From a bacterium (lineage in GTDB: Bacteria; SZUA-79; Acidulodesulfobacterales; Acidulodesulfobacteraceae), in the NCBI GenBank assembly GCA_021831025.1, contig JAKBNN010000034.1:1-46351 (forward strand): a DNA stretch of 46,351 nucleotides, in the 5' to 3' direction. Position numbers and translations under genes: made by a program. The notes under the pieces were generated by a model, which made no database searches, had not been told where the DNA came from, and was given only the letters and a program-made list of their open reading frames with translations. Within the stretch, counting starts at the first letter, position 1. Each line of letters opens with the position of its first letter. Shown one piece after another: positions 8,911 through 16,951 of the stretch.

Positions 8911-8955
8911 GCTGGGAGGATGACTCCCTTCGGTCGTGATCGTCTGCCGACCAGC
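8911..8955 (-). promoter_or_regulatory. Structured leader upstream of prs
   Basis: A GC-rich island in an AT-rich background. GGGAG (8914-8918) pairs with CTCCC (8924-8928), and GGTCG (8932-8936) pairs with CGACC (8948-8952). The outer ends GCTGG (8911-8915) and CCAGC (8951-8955) are also complementary and could compete with the inner stems. It ends about 15 nt before the prs start. It may be an RNA leader, a processing site after tRNA-Gln, or a repeat copy; there is no T run to make it a terminator. Confidence 0.35.
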
Positions 8956-8995
8956 ATCATTATTTTATTTTATTGCTTTCGTCTTACATACTGCT

Positions 8996-9070
8996 TGGCT
9001 GGGGCGGGAGGATTCGAACCTCCGAATGCAGGAATCAAAATCCTGTGACTTGCCGCTTGTCGACGCCCCA
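8996..9070 (-). tRNA. tRNA-Gln (anticodon TTG)
   Basis: The minus strand folds into a full cloverleaf. The acceptor stem pairs TGGGGCG with CGCCCCA, including the U1-A72 pair typical of tRNA-Gln. The D stem is GAC/GTC. The anticodon stem CAGGA/TCCTG encloses a TTTTGAT loop, giving anticodon TTG. The T arm is GGAGG-TTCGAAT-CCTCC. The discriminator G (8999) is followed by an encoded CCA (8998-8996). It lies inside the operon between spoVG and prs, so it must be cut from the polycistronic RNA. Reads CAA, and CAG by wobble. Confidence 0.96.
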
Positions 9071-9107
9071 ATTTTAAAAAAATTAAAGAGGATTTTGGGA
9101 TTTTATG

Positions 9108-9371
9108 CTAATCCTGGTTATTTATAGCGGCTTCATACGCGCTAAGCACAACCGATTCTATCATATCTCTTGTTTCATTATTTAACGGATGAGCCGTATC
9201 TTTAAATGTTCCGTCCTTTCTTTTTTTGCTCGGCATTGCAACAAACAAACCTTCCTTGCCGTTTATTATTTTAAGGTCCCTGACAACAAAACAGTTATCA
9301 AAGGTGATAGTAACATAGGCTTTTAATTTTTCTTCATCAACAGGAAACACATTAACTTCAGTAACTTGCAT
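9108..9371 (-). CDS. spoVG: SpoVG family RNA/DNA-binding regulator
   Basis: An 87-residue SpoVG-family protein. The pattern TEVNVFPVDEEKLKAYVTIT at residues 3-22 and the basic block MPSKKRKDGTFKDTAHPLN at about residues 47-65 are diagnostic. SpoVG proteins bind nucleic acids and act as post-transcriptional regulators well beyond spore formers. An optimal ribosome site GGAGG lies 6 nt before the ATG. The order ispE-spoVG-tRNA-Gln-prs is conserved in many bacteria, including deltaproteobacteria. The presence of this gene is not evidence of sporulation. Confidence 0.95.
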   Translation of the reverse strand: MQVTEVNVFPVDEEKLKAYVTITFDNCFVVRDLKIINGKEGLFVAMPSKKRKDGTFKDTAHPLNNETRDMIESVVLSAYEAAINNQD

Positions 9372-9407
9372 AGCAAACCTCCAAATAAGATAAGTTGCGT
9401 AAATAAT

Positions 9408-10355
9408 TTATAAAGTTGTTGCCAAAGAACCTGATACTATCCTTCTATTAAAAGGAGCTGACTCTAAACTAGCCAGATATGCTACCGCCGTTTCTTTGCT
9501 TTTAAATGCGCCAAAAACAGTGGAACCGCTTCCCGATAAAAGGGATACTTCGGCGCCCCGCCGCATCATAGAATCCTTAATTTCCTTGAGCATCGGATAC
9601 TTTCTAAATATTACGGCCTCGAAATCGTTTTCGAATTTTATATTTTTAAAATCTAAGTATTGAATATTATAATAATTTAGGTTATTTGTCAATAAAAAAT
9701 CGTCAAAATAATTATATGCCTCTTTTGTACCTATTCCAAAATCAGGAATTATGATTACAATAAAGTATTTTGGCAAAGCCGCCTCGGGAATTTCATAAAT
9801 ATTTTCCCCAAACCCCGTTATAATTGCATCGCCTTTAGTTAAAAAAAAGGGGGTATCCGACCCCAATTCAAAGGCTAAGTCTTGCAATTCACGGAGACTA
9901 AATGCCCCCCCGAATATTTCATTTAATTTTAGCATCATCCCCGCGCCGTCGCTTGATCCGCCGCCTAATCCCGCTTTAAGAGGGATATTTTTCTCTACTA
10001 AAACATCGATACCCTTATCTTTAATATGTAATCTTTTAAAATAAATTTTAGCCGCTTTTATAATTATGTTGTCCAAGTTTGCAATGGATTCTAATTCGGA
10101 TTTAAAAATATCTTTCTTTAATATCCTGCCCGGGATAACGGAAATTTCATAGCAACCATCCGTAAATTTAAAGGAAATTTTATCAAAAATTCCAATTTTA
10201 CGCATTAAAGATTGAATTTTATGAAGATTATTAGACCCCTTTTCGCCTATCTTTAATGAAAAATTAACTTTGGCGGAGGCATGATAGCAGAAACTTGTTG
10301 AATCAGGCGGGATTAGCTTTTCGTAATCCTTAAAATAACGCTTCAGACGTTCCAT
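9408..10355 (-). CDS. ispE: 4-diphosphocytidyl-2-C-methyl-D-erythritol kinase
   Basis: GHMP-family kinase of the MEP pathway; it phosphorylates CDP-methylerythritol on the route to isoprenoids such as quinones and the undecaprenyl carrier. N-terminal ASAKVNFSLKI (about residues 27-37) carries the conserved Lys. The ATP-binding PLKAGLGGGSSDGAGMML lies around residues 125-142, and the C-terminal LLSGSGSTVFGAF is near residue 275. The length of 315 is slightly long, because about 20 residues precede the usual start. The gene overlaps nuoN by 13 nt, tying it translationally to the complex I operon. Confidence 0.94.
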   Translation of the reverse strand: MERLKRYFKDYEKLIPPDSTSFCYHASAKVNFSLKIGEKGSNNLHKIQSLMRKIGIFDKISFKFTDGCYEISVIPGRILKKDIFKSELESIANLDNIIIKAAKIYFKRLHIKDKGIDVLVEKNIPLKAGLGGGSSDGAGMMLKLNEIFGGAFSLRELQDLAFELGSDTPFFLTKGDAIITGFGENIYEIPEAALPKYFIVIIIPDFGIGTKEAYNYFDDFLLTNNLNYYNIQYLDFKNIKFENDFEAVIFRKYPMLKEIKDSMMRRGAEVSLLSGSGSTVFGAFKSKETAVAYLASLESAPFNRRIVSGSLATTL

Positions 10356-11923
10356 AACGAACTTATGGAATTATGCGCAAAATTTATAAATAATTGCGGA
10401 TAAATACCCATTAGCAATGTAAAAAATAGGCAGATAAAAATTACTATCATTAATCCTTCGTTTATTTTACCGTTAACAATGCCGAAATCGCCGGAGGGCT
10501 TATCGAGGTTAGTTCCGCCGGACATGCCGCCTCTCTGTGCCCCGTTTGATGATGCAATTAATTCTTCTTTCTCCGGCATGTACATCTGTACTATTATCTT
10601 TATGTAGTAAAATGCGGCAAAAGCGCTGTTAATAAAGGCTATTAAGACCAGCAGGTTATATCTTGATTTAATTGCCGCCGAAAACACGTAAAATTTTCCC
10701 ATAAAGCCTGAAGTGACAGGGATTCCAGCCAAAGATAAAAGAAAAAATGTCATGGCGGCTGCAACGATAGGGTACTTATATCCTATGCCCGAATATTTTT
10801 TAATGTCTAAAGACATTAAATCAAAATTTTCAAATATAATGACAACCGCAAATGCCCCTGCTGTCATAAAAACATACGCCAATAAATAAAAAAGGGTTCC
10901 AGAATATCCGTAATATCCGCCGCCTATAATCCCCACGAGTATATAGCCTGCTTGCGCTATGGACGAATATGCCAGCAGCCTTTTAATATTTGAGGACATA
11001 AGAGCCGCAATATTTCCAAATGACATCGAAAGTATAGCAAGCAACCATAATATATTATTAAAGTTCATTATATTAAAATTATAAATAAGGGAAAATATTC
11101 TTAAAAAAATTGCGAAAGCCGCTATTTTAACACCTGTCGCCATAAAATTAGTAACCGGCGTGGGAGCTCCGTCATAAGCATCCGGCGTCCATGCATGAAA
11201 CGGAAAAAGCGACATTTTAAATGCAAGCCCCACTAAGAATAAAATCAGTCCTATAGCAAGATAAATCTTTATATTGTCAAAATTTACAAATCCTTTGCTT
11301 GCAATATTAACGATAAAAAAATGGATATTATACAAATTTAGATGGCCTGTAGCGGCATAAATAAATACTGATCCAAAAATTAAAAACGCGGATGCAAAAG
11401 TCCCGAGCACAAAATATTTTAATGCAGCTTCGGTGCTTCTTGCGTTTCCCTTTAAATAGCCTGTGAGAATATATGCGGTAATAGACATAAATTCGATAGA
11501 CAAAAACACCATAATAAGATTATTCGATGACACCAAAAGCATCATCGAGGCTACCCCGAATAAAATAAGGCTATAATATTCGGGAAGCGGTACTTCAAAA
11601 TTATTTATATAATTGTTTGACATCAAGATTGTTAAAAAACCTGAAAAAAGGATGCCGATAAATAAAAATACGGAGAACTTGTTAAAAACAATAGAGCCAT
11701 AAAAACCGTCTATTGTCCTCCCCGACAACATTAAAATATAAAGCATGGAAAAACCAATGCTTATAAGGGAAAGATAATATGGATTATTACTTTTTGAAAG
11801 TTTTTCAAAAAAAGTAAGAAAAAGAACTATAAAGGCAAAAATTATAATAATAGTCTCAGGTATTACGCTCAGCATGCCTTCTTCCAAAAAATTAATATTA
11901 TATACTTGCGATACATCAAGCAT
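10343..11923 (-). CDS. nuoN: NADH-quinone oxidoreductase subunit N
   Basis: Antiporter-like proton-pumping subunit of the complex I membrane arm. It has about 14 hydrophobic segments over 526 residues. The ALKYFVLGTFASAFLIFG segment, the broken-helix region with KMSLFPFHAWTPDAYDGAPT (about residues 236-255), and SSIAQAGYILVG mark the family. Between the last membrane pairs is a polar Gly/Ser/Asn-rich insert (about residues 448-485) that is not typical. Its start overlaps nuoM by 8 nt and its end overlaps ispE by 13 nt. Confidence 0.95.
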   Translation of the reverse strand: MLDVSQVYNINFLEEGMLSVIPETIIIIFAFIVLFLTFFEKLSKSNNPYYLSLISIGFSMLYILMLSGRTIDGFYGSIVFNKFSVFLFIGILFSGFLTILMSNNYINNFEVPLPEYYSLILFGVASMMLLVSSNNLIMVFLSIEFMSITAYILTGYLKGNARSTEAALKYFVLGTFASAFLIFGSVFIYAATGHLNLYNIHFFIVNIASKGFVNFDNIKIYLAIGLILFLVGLAFKMSLFPFHAWTPDAYDGAPTPVTNFMATGVKIAAFAIFLRIFSLIYNFNIMNFNNILWLLAILSMSFGNIAALMSSNIKRLLAYSSIAQAGYILVGIIGGGYYGYSGTLFYLLAYVFMTAGAFAVVIIFENFDLMSLDIKKYSGIGYKYPIVAAAMTFFLLSLAGIPVTSGFMGKFYVFSAAIKSRYNLLVLIAFINSAFAAFYYIKIIVQMYMPEKEELIASSNGAQRGGMSGGTNLDKPSGDFGIVNGKINEGLMIVIFICLFFTLLMGIYPQLFINFAHNSISSLWNV

Positions 11924-13457
11924 TGGACAACCCCATCTTTAATTTAATTAAATTGTGAATATATCCATGACGGCTTATCATGCCGAGAAAATGTACCACC
12001 GTAGGATCAATCCTTTCTAAAAACGGTGCGGGATAAAATCCTATAAGAAACATCAGTAATATTAACGGTAAAACCGTAATAATTTCCCTTAAATCCATGT
12101 CCTGAAAACTTTCTATTTGAGGGTTTGTGATGCCTTGAAACATAACCCGCTGGAACATCCATAACAGGTAAACCGCTGCAAAAATTATTCCGCTTGCGGC
12201 AATTATCGTTAACAGCATATAATGATTAAAAGACCCTATCAATATTAAAAATTCCCCGACAAAACCGTTTAAACCGGGTAGTCCGATGGACGCCAGAACG
12301 GAAATCATAAAAAGCGTAGTAAGTATCGGGGCTTTTTTTGCAATACCGCCAAAATCCGCAATTTGCCTCGTATGCGCCCTCTCGTAAAGCATTCCCACGA
12401 AAAGAAATAGCGCTCCGGTGGTAATCCCATGGTTTAAAAGTTGAAGGATAGAACCATCCACGCTAATTACGGACATTGCAAATAAGCCCAGCATTATAAA
12501 ACCCATATGCGAAACACTTGAAAATGCCACCAATCTCTTTAAATCCTTTTGAACTATAGAAACTAATGCCCCGTATAGAACCCCTATAACTCCGATAATA
12601 ATAACTATCGGCGCAAGCATTAAAGTTGCGCCGGGCAAAAGAGGCATCGCAAACCTGAAAAATCCATAAACTCCAAATTTTAAAAGAACGCCCGCAAGTA
12701 TGACGCTGCCCGCTGTAGGGGCTTCGGTGTGGGCATCCGGAAGCCATGTGTGAAATGGAAAAACCGGTATCTTAATCGCAAAACCCAAAAATAAAGCGAT
12801 AAATAGCAATATTTGAAGATTAATCGGTATATGGGTATTATATAATCTTAAGATATTAAATGTAAAATTTCCCGTCTGATCGTAATGAAGTATAAAGATA
12901 TAAATTAACCCGAATAACATTATAAGCGACCCCGACAATGTGTACAGGACAAATTTGACGGCCGAATACACCCTTCTGCCCGTTCCCCACATTCCGATAA
13001 TAAAATACATAGGAATCAGCATGAATTCCCAGAATAAATAAAATAAAAGAACATCTAACGACGCAAATGTTCCGATCATAAATGTTTCGAGTATCAGCAT
13101 CAATATGACAAATTCCTTCACATGGTCTTTTATATATCTATAGCTTGAAATGAGGGAAACAAATGTTAAAAGAGTCGTCAATAAAATTAAGAACAGGCTT
13201 ACGCCGTCTATTCCCAAAAAATATGACGCGCCGAATGTGCTTATCCAGTTTAATTTTTCGACAAATTGGAATTTATATGTATCCGGTTTAAAATAAACAA
13301 AAAGATAAACCGAAAAAATAAATTCTACAAGGGATAAAATTGAGGCAAGATTTCTTAATAATCCTTCATTTTTTTTATTAATAAACAGCAATAAAATAAC
13401 CGAAGCCAATGGAAAAAAAATCAATATAGACAAAAGATATTTTATAAAGAAATCCAT
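11916..13457 (-). CDS. nuoM: NADH-quinone oxidoreductase subunit M
   Basis: Second antiporter-like membrane subunit, 513 residues and about 14 helices. Key features are LLFYLFWEFMLIPMYFIIG (about residues 136-154), which carries the conserved membrane Glu, KIPVFPFHTWLPDAHTEAPT around residue 230, and SVSHMGFIMLG around residue 313. It transports protons in response to quinone reduction by the peripheral arm. It sits between nuoL (47 bp gap) and nuoN (8 nt overlap). Confidence 0.96.
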   Translation of the reverse strand: MDFFIKYLLSILIFFPLASVILLLFINKKNEGLLRNLASILSLVEFIFSVYLFVYFKPDTYKFQFVEKLNWISTFGASYFLGIDGVSLFLILLTTLLTFVSLISSYRYIKDHVKEFVILMLILETFMIGTFASLDVLLFYLFWEFMLIPMYFIIGMWGTGRRVYSAVKFVLYTLSGSLIMLFGLIYIFILHYDQTGNFTFNILRLYNTHIPINLQILLFIALFLGFAIKIPVFPFHTWLPDAHTEAPTAGSVILAGVLLKFGVYGFFRFAMPLLPGATLMLAPIVIIIGVIGVLYGALVSIVQKDLKRLVAFSSVSHMGFIMLGLFAMSVISVDGSILQLLNHGITTGALFLFVGMLYERAHTRQIADFGGIAKKAPILTTLFMISVLASIGLPGLNGFVGEFLILIGSFNHYMLLTIIAASGIIFAAVYLLWMFQRVMFQGITNPQIESFQDMDLREIITVLPLILLMFLIGFYPAPFLERIDPTVVHFLGMISRHGYIHNLIKLKMGLSNA

Positions 13458-13504
13458 ATTCGTTAACCTTCGTTAAACCGTTATTAAATTAATATATGCT
13501 TAAA

Positions 13505-15388
13505 TCACCTGATAAAAAAATAAAAAAGCAATGCGGCAACCCCGATAGTCAGAGTTAAAATATAACTCATTAACATGCCGTTTTGGATTCTTTTTGCTTT
13601 AACCCCAAAAAATGCAAAACCTGATGCAATACCGTTAACCGCTCCGTCAATAATTAAAACATCTACAGTCTTCCATAAAAAATTGGAAAAGCCCAGAGTC
13701 GGCTTGACAATTATTGCATTATATATCTCATCGATATAAACCTTGTTATAGGACAATGCGTATATAGGCTTAAAAATATTTTTAATCTTTTCAGGGTCAA
13801 TAGCCTTTTTGATATATAAAAGATAGGCTATAAATATTCCAAGAAGCCCGGCCAAAACCGATATGAGGCTTAAAATGTACCACGGAGTATTGTTGACGAA
13901 TGGGGCAAAGTTATATGAGTTTTTGAAATCAACATGTAAAAAACTATAAAATACGGAATTATTAAATGGGGGAATACCCAGAAACCCGATTATTAAGGCA
14001 AATGAAGCCAGTATTATCATGGGAATCGTCATAATTTTCGGGGATTCATGGACATGCACCTTTGGATCTAGATTAGATTCTCCAAAAAAAACCGTGAATA
14101 TTAATCTAAAAATATAAAAGGCGGTCATTAAAGCGGTAATTTCTCCAATTACCCATGCAAAATAAAAACCCTTATTGTAAACATCCGCCAATATTGCGTC
14201 TTTACTAAAAAATCCGGAAAAAGGAGGTATGCCGGAAAGGGCAAGGCCGCCGACTATGAACGATATAGCGGTAGTTTTCATCTTTGAATATAGCCCGCCC
14301 ATCTTTCTTAAGTCTAACTCGCCTGCAAGTCCATGCATTACACTGCCCGCGGTTAAAAATAGCAACCCTTTAAAAATCGCATGCGAGATAAGATGGAATA
14401 TTCCTGCCGTATAAGAACCGATGCCCACGGCCATGAACATATATCCCAATTGGCTTATGGTTGAATATGCTATAATCCTTTTAATATCGAACTGCGTCAA
14501 AGCTATAAATGCGGCTAAAAAGGCGGTAAATGTCCCAATCGTTAAAACAACTTCGGATGCAAATTGCGAATATGAAAAGATTACATGAAATCTTGCAATC
14601 ATATAAACGCCGGCGGTAACCATGGTAGCCGCATGAATTAATGCGCTGACCGGGGTAGGTCCCTCCATCGCATCCGGCAGCCACACATGCAGAGGGAATT
14701 GCGCCGATTTTCCGACGGCTCCCGCGAATAGCAGCAAAGCGATAATCGTAACGGTAATGGACGGAATGGACGGAATCATTTTGAATATAGTTTCATAATT
14801 AAGGGTTCCCGTAGTGACAAATAACAAAAAAATGCCGACCGCAAACCCTAAGTCTCCCACTCTATTAACTATAAAGGCTTTTTTCCCCGCATCCGAAGCG
14901 GATTTCTTCTCATACCAGAACCCTATCAGGATATACGAACAAAACCCGACAGCTTCCCAGAATACATATAAAAGCAAAAGGTTATTGGAAATTACGAGCA
15001 TTATCATGGAGAAAACAAAAAGATTTAAGAACGAAAAATATCTCGCAAAACCTTTGTCATCCCTCATATATCCTATCGAATATATATGCACGAGGGCGCT
15101 TACCCCCGTAACCATAACGAGCATCACGACGGAAAGCCTGTCTATGACCGCAGATACCCCCACCTTAAAGTTTGCCGCATGAATCCAGGGATAAAGCGTA
15201 GTCGTAAATCCATGCGTATATGAAACGATAAAAAACAAAACAGAAGAAAGAATAAAGGATATTACTACAAAAGAACTTGCTATATAACCGGAATACCCCT
15301 TGAAATATTTTCCAAATAGTCCCCAGAGAAACCAACCCGCAAAGGGAAATAACGGTATCAGCCATGTAATTATAAATTTTGCGTCCAT
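13505..15388 (-). CDS. nuoL: NADH-quinone oxidoreductase subunit L
   Basis: Distal proton-pumping subunit with the long lateral helix, 627 residues. Family blocks include YVFWEAVGFCSYILIGFWYE, KSAQFPLHVWLPDAMEGPTP and the C-terminal lateral and transmembrane helices. I place the start at 15388 (MDAKFIITWL...), which has an AAGGA ribosome site about 8 nt upstream. The same frame stays open to an ATG at 15505, but the extra 39 residues are a translation of the inverted-repeat element at 15407-15510 and include FSGFPLSRESRVFK from its palindrome. They should not be counted as NuoL. Confidence 0.95.
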   Translation of the reverse strand: MDAKFIITWLIPLFPFAGWFLWGLFGKYFKGYSGYIASSFVVISFILSSVLFFIVSYTHGFTTTLYPWIHAANFKVGVSAVIDRLSVVMLVMVTGVSALVHIYSIGYMRDDKGFARYFSFLNLFVFSMIMLVISNNLLLLYVFWEAVGFCSYILIGFWYEKKSASDAGKKAFIVNRVGDLGFAVGIFLLFVTTGTLNYETIFKMIPSIPSITVTIIALLLFAGAVGKSAQFPLHVWLPDAMEGPTPVSALIHAATMVTAGVYMIARFHVIFSYSQFASEVVLTIGTFTAFLAAFIALTQFDIKRIIAYSTISQLGYMFMAVGIGSYTAGIFHLISHAIFKGLLFLTAGSVMHGLAGELDLRKMGGLYSKMKTTAISFIVGGLALSGIPPFSGFFSKDAILADVYNKGFYFAWVIGEITALMTAFYIFRLIFTVFFGESNLDPKVHVHESPKIMTIPMIILASFALIIGFLGIPPFNNSVFYSFLHVDFKNSYNFAPFVNNTPWYILSLISVLAGLLGIFIAYLLYIKKAIDPEKIKNIFKPIYALSYNKVYIDEIYNAIIVKPTLGFSNFLWKTVDVLIIDGAVNGIASGFAFFGVKAKRIQNGMLMSYILTLTIGVAALLFYFFIR

Positions 15389-15406
15389 TAAAATATCCTT
15401 TATACC

Positions 15407-15510
15407 CAAAATTGCCGATAGAAAATGTGGAATATACTTCAAAACCTTAAAAACTCTGGATTCCCGCGAAAGCGGGAATCCAGAAAAATAATTTTCTATC
15501 GGCAATTTTG
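15407..15510. mobile_element. MITE-like palindromic element between nuoK and nuoL
   Basis: A 104-bp element with perfect 20-bp terminal inverted repeats, CAAAATTGCCGATAGAAAAT (15407-15426) and its complement (15491-15510). Inside is a perfect palindrome: CTGGATTCCCGC (15456-15467), loop GAAA, GCGGGAATCCAG (15472-15483). The same 12-bp arms, and ends sharing TTGC..ATAGAAAAT, occur in the element at 24968-25231, so the two are one family. No clear target duplication flanks this copy. It lies in the nuoK-nuoL gap and would fold into a long hairpin in the nuo mRNA. Confidence 0.65.
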
Positions 15511-15554
15511 AGCTTTTATGCTTAATTTAATTTTAATATATAATTTGATATAAT

Positions 15555-15854
15555 TTATAATTTTAATTCATTTGCCTTATCTATATCTACGGTCGCCTTT
15601 TCCCTGTAAAACGCAACGGCAATGCCGAGGGCTATTGCGGCTTCGGCGGCGGCCACGACCATCACAAAAATAACGAAAATGTCTCCGTCTATAAGATTAA
15701 GGTAGTTTGAAACGGCAACGAATCCCAAATTGGCGGCATTAAACATTAACTCCAAACTCATAAATATTACTATTAAGTTTTTGCGCATTAAAACGCCGAG
15801 CATCCCGATGCAAAAAATTATTCCCGCAACTATTAAATAACCGTTTATCGACAT
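15555..15854 (-). CDS. nuoK: NADH-quinone oxidoreductase subunit K
   Basis: A three-helix membrane subunit of the complex I proton path, 99 residues as usual. It carries LIVIFMSLELMFNAANLGF (residues 27-45), with the conserved membrane Glu, and AAAEAAIALGIAVAFYR (about residues 69-85), with the second Glu. It follows nuoJ by 40 bp and is separated from nuoL by 166 bp holding a palindromic element, the largest gap in the nuo run. Confidence 0.97.
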   Translation of the reverse strand: MSINGYLIVAGIIFCIGMLGVLMRKNLIVIFMSLELMFNAANLGFVAVSNYLNLIDGDIFVIFVMVVAAAEAAIALGIAVAFYREKATVDIDKANELKL

Positions 15855-15894
15855 TTTTATTATAAATTAAAATTATTTAAATTTAGTAATTCAA

Positions 15895-16398
15895 TTAAGA
15901 TTTCTTTTTGGCAAATAGATAGGCGCCGATTATGGCGACCAATAAAAGAACAGATGCAACTTCGAACGGAAGTATATACTTTGTAAATAAAAATTCGCCT
16001 AATATCTGCGTATTTCCAATTTTATTAATTAAAGCATGCGTATAAATACCCGTCGGTTTTTTGGGGTAACCGTTAATAATATAAATGGTTATTTCCGCCA
16101 ATAAAATTATAAAAATTACCCCCGCTATGAATATCTGGTGCAAATCCATTTTAATTTTTTTTATTTTTGAAAGATTGAGCAGCATGATAACCAATACAAC
16201 CAATACCATAATAGCCCCGGCATAAACAAGGACTTGCATGGCCGCAAGAAACTGCATGCCCAGTATAACATAAAAACCCGCTATGGTAAAAAAGCAAAGT
16301 ACTAAATACAAAGCAGAGGTTAAAGGGTTTTTCATCGATATAACCATTAACGCCGAAAAAACAGCTATAATTGAAAAAATATAAAAAAGCGCTTCCAA
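15895..16398 (-). CDS. nuoJ: NADH-quinone oxidoreductase subunit J
   Basis: A five-helix membrane subunit, 167 residues. MEALFYIFSIIAVFSALMVI begins the protein, and the family block FLAAMQVLVYAGAIMVLVVLVIMLLN (about residues 49-74) contains the pi-bulge helix that couples quinone chemistry to pumping. It is placed between nuoI (28 bp) and nuoK (40 bp) in standard order. Confidence 0.95.
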   Translation of the reverse strand: MEALFYIFSIIAVFSALMVISMKNPLTSALYLVLCFFTIAGFYVILGMQFLAAMQVLVYAGAIMVLVVLVIMLLNLSKIKKIKMDLHQIFIAGVIFIILLAEITIYIINGYPKKPTGIYTHALINKIGNTQILGEFLFTKYILPFEVASVLLLVAIIGAYLFAKKKS

Positions 16399-16426
16399 AA
16401 TTATCCTCTTAATAAATTATTAATAT

Positions 16427-16945
16427 TTATCTGGATTCTATTAACTTTTCTATCCCGTAAATTCCTTCGTCCCGCGTATAAAAAGCCACTTCATAATTAC
16501 TTCCCATGCTTATTGCTTCTTCAGGGCAAATCTCTTCGCAATAGCCGCAGCAGATACATCTTAATAAATCGATATCAAAAGACGACGGATGTCTTCTTCC
16601 GTCATTAAATGTATTATTATGCGCAAGCTTATCTAAGCTATGGTTATGCTTTTGCCTCTCCGTAAGTTCGTGCTCGTCGCCGTAATCTACATATCCTGAT
16701 TTTATTTTAATGGCCGCAGGCGGACATACGGTCTGGCATAAAAAACATGCAACGCACCTTAGCGACCCGTCTTTATTTACATTAAGTTTGGGAAAGGCTC
16801 TGAATCTTTCGGCTATTTCAAGCCTTTCTCTCGGGTATTGAAAGGTTACGGGTTTATTAAAAAAGGTCTTTATCGTAGTCTTTAACCCGATCAATAAATT
16901 TTTAGAAATTTCTATAATAGAATTTTCCTGTTTCTTAGTATCCAT
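16427..16945 (-). CDS. nuoI: NADH-quinone oxidoreductase subunit I (2x 4Fe-4S)
   Basis: Ferredoxin-like subunit carrying clusters N6a and N6b, which relay electrons towards NuoB. The first motif has Cys 64, 67, 70 and 74 (CVACFLCQTVC) and the second Cys 130, 133, 136 and 140. A polar, His/Asn-rich segment (residues 84-120) between the motifs resembles the long linker of the family but is poorly conserved. The N-terminal amphipathic region (about residues 10-32) should lie on the membrane. Length is 172 residues. The gene is 6 bp after nuoH. Confidence 0.95.
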   Translation of the reverse strand: MDTKKQENSIIEISKNLLIGLKTTIKTFFNKPVTFQYPRERLEIAERFRAFPKLNVNKDGSLRCVACFLCQTVCPPAAIKIKSGYVDYGDEHELTERQKHNHSLDKLAHNNTFNDGRRHPSSFDIDLLRCICCGYCEEICPEEAISMGSNYEVAFYTRDEGIYGIEKLIESR

Positions 16946-16951
16946 ATTATT

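Noticed and set aside
8936..9127. Plus-strand open frame of 63 codons over the tRNA region
   Set aside because: It runs through the complement of a perfect tRNA-Gln cloverleaf and has no ribosome site; it is a chance frame.
9108..9371. SpoVG as a sign of a spore-forming organism
   Set aside because: SpoVG occurs in many non-sporulating bacteria, and the LPS genes here point to a Gram-negative cell.
14814..15182. Plus-strand frame of 122 codons opposite nuoL
   Set aside because: It is the complement of well-conserved NuoL sequence and has no start signals.
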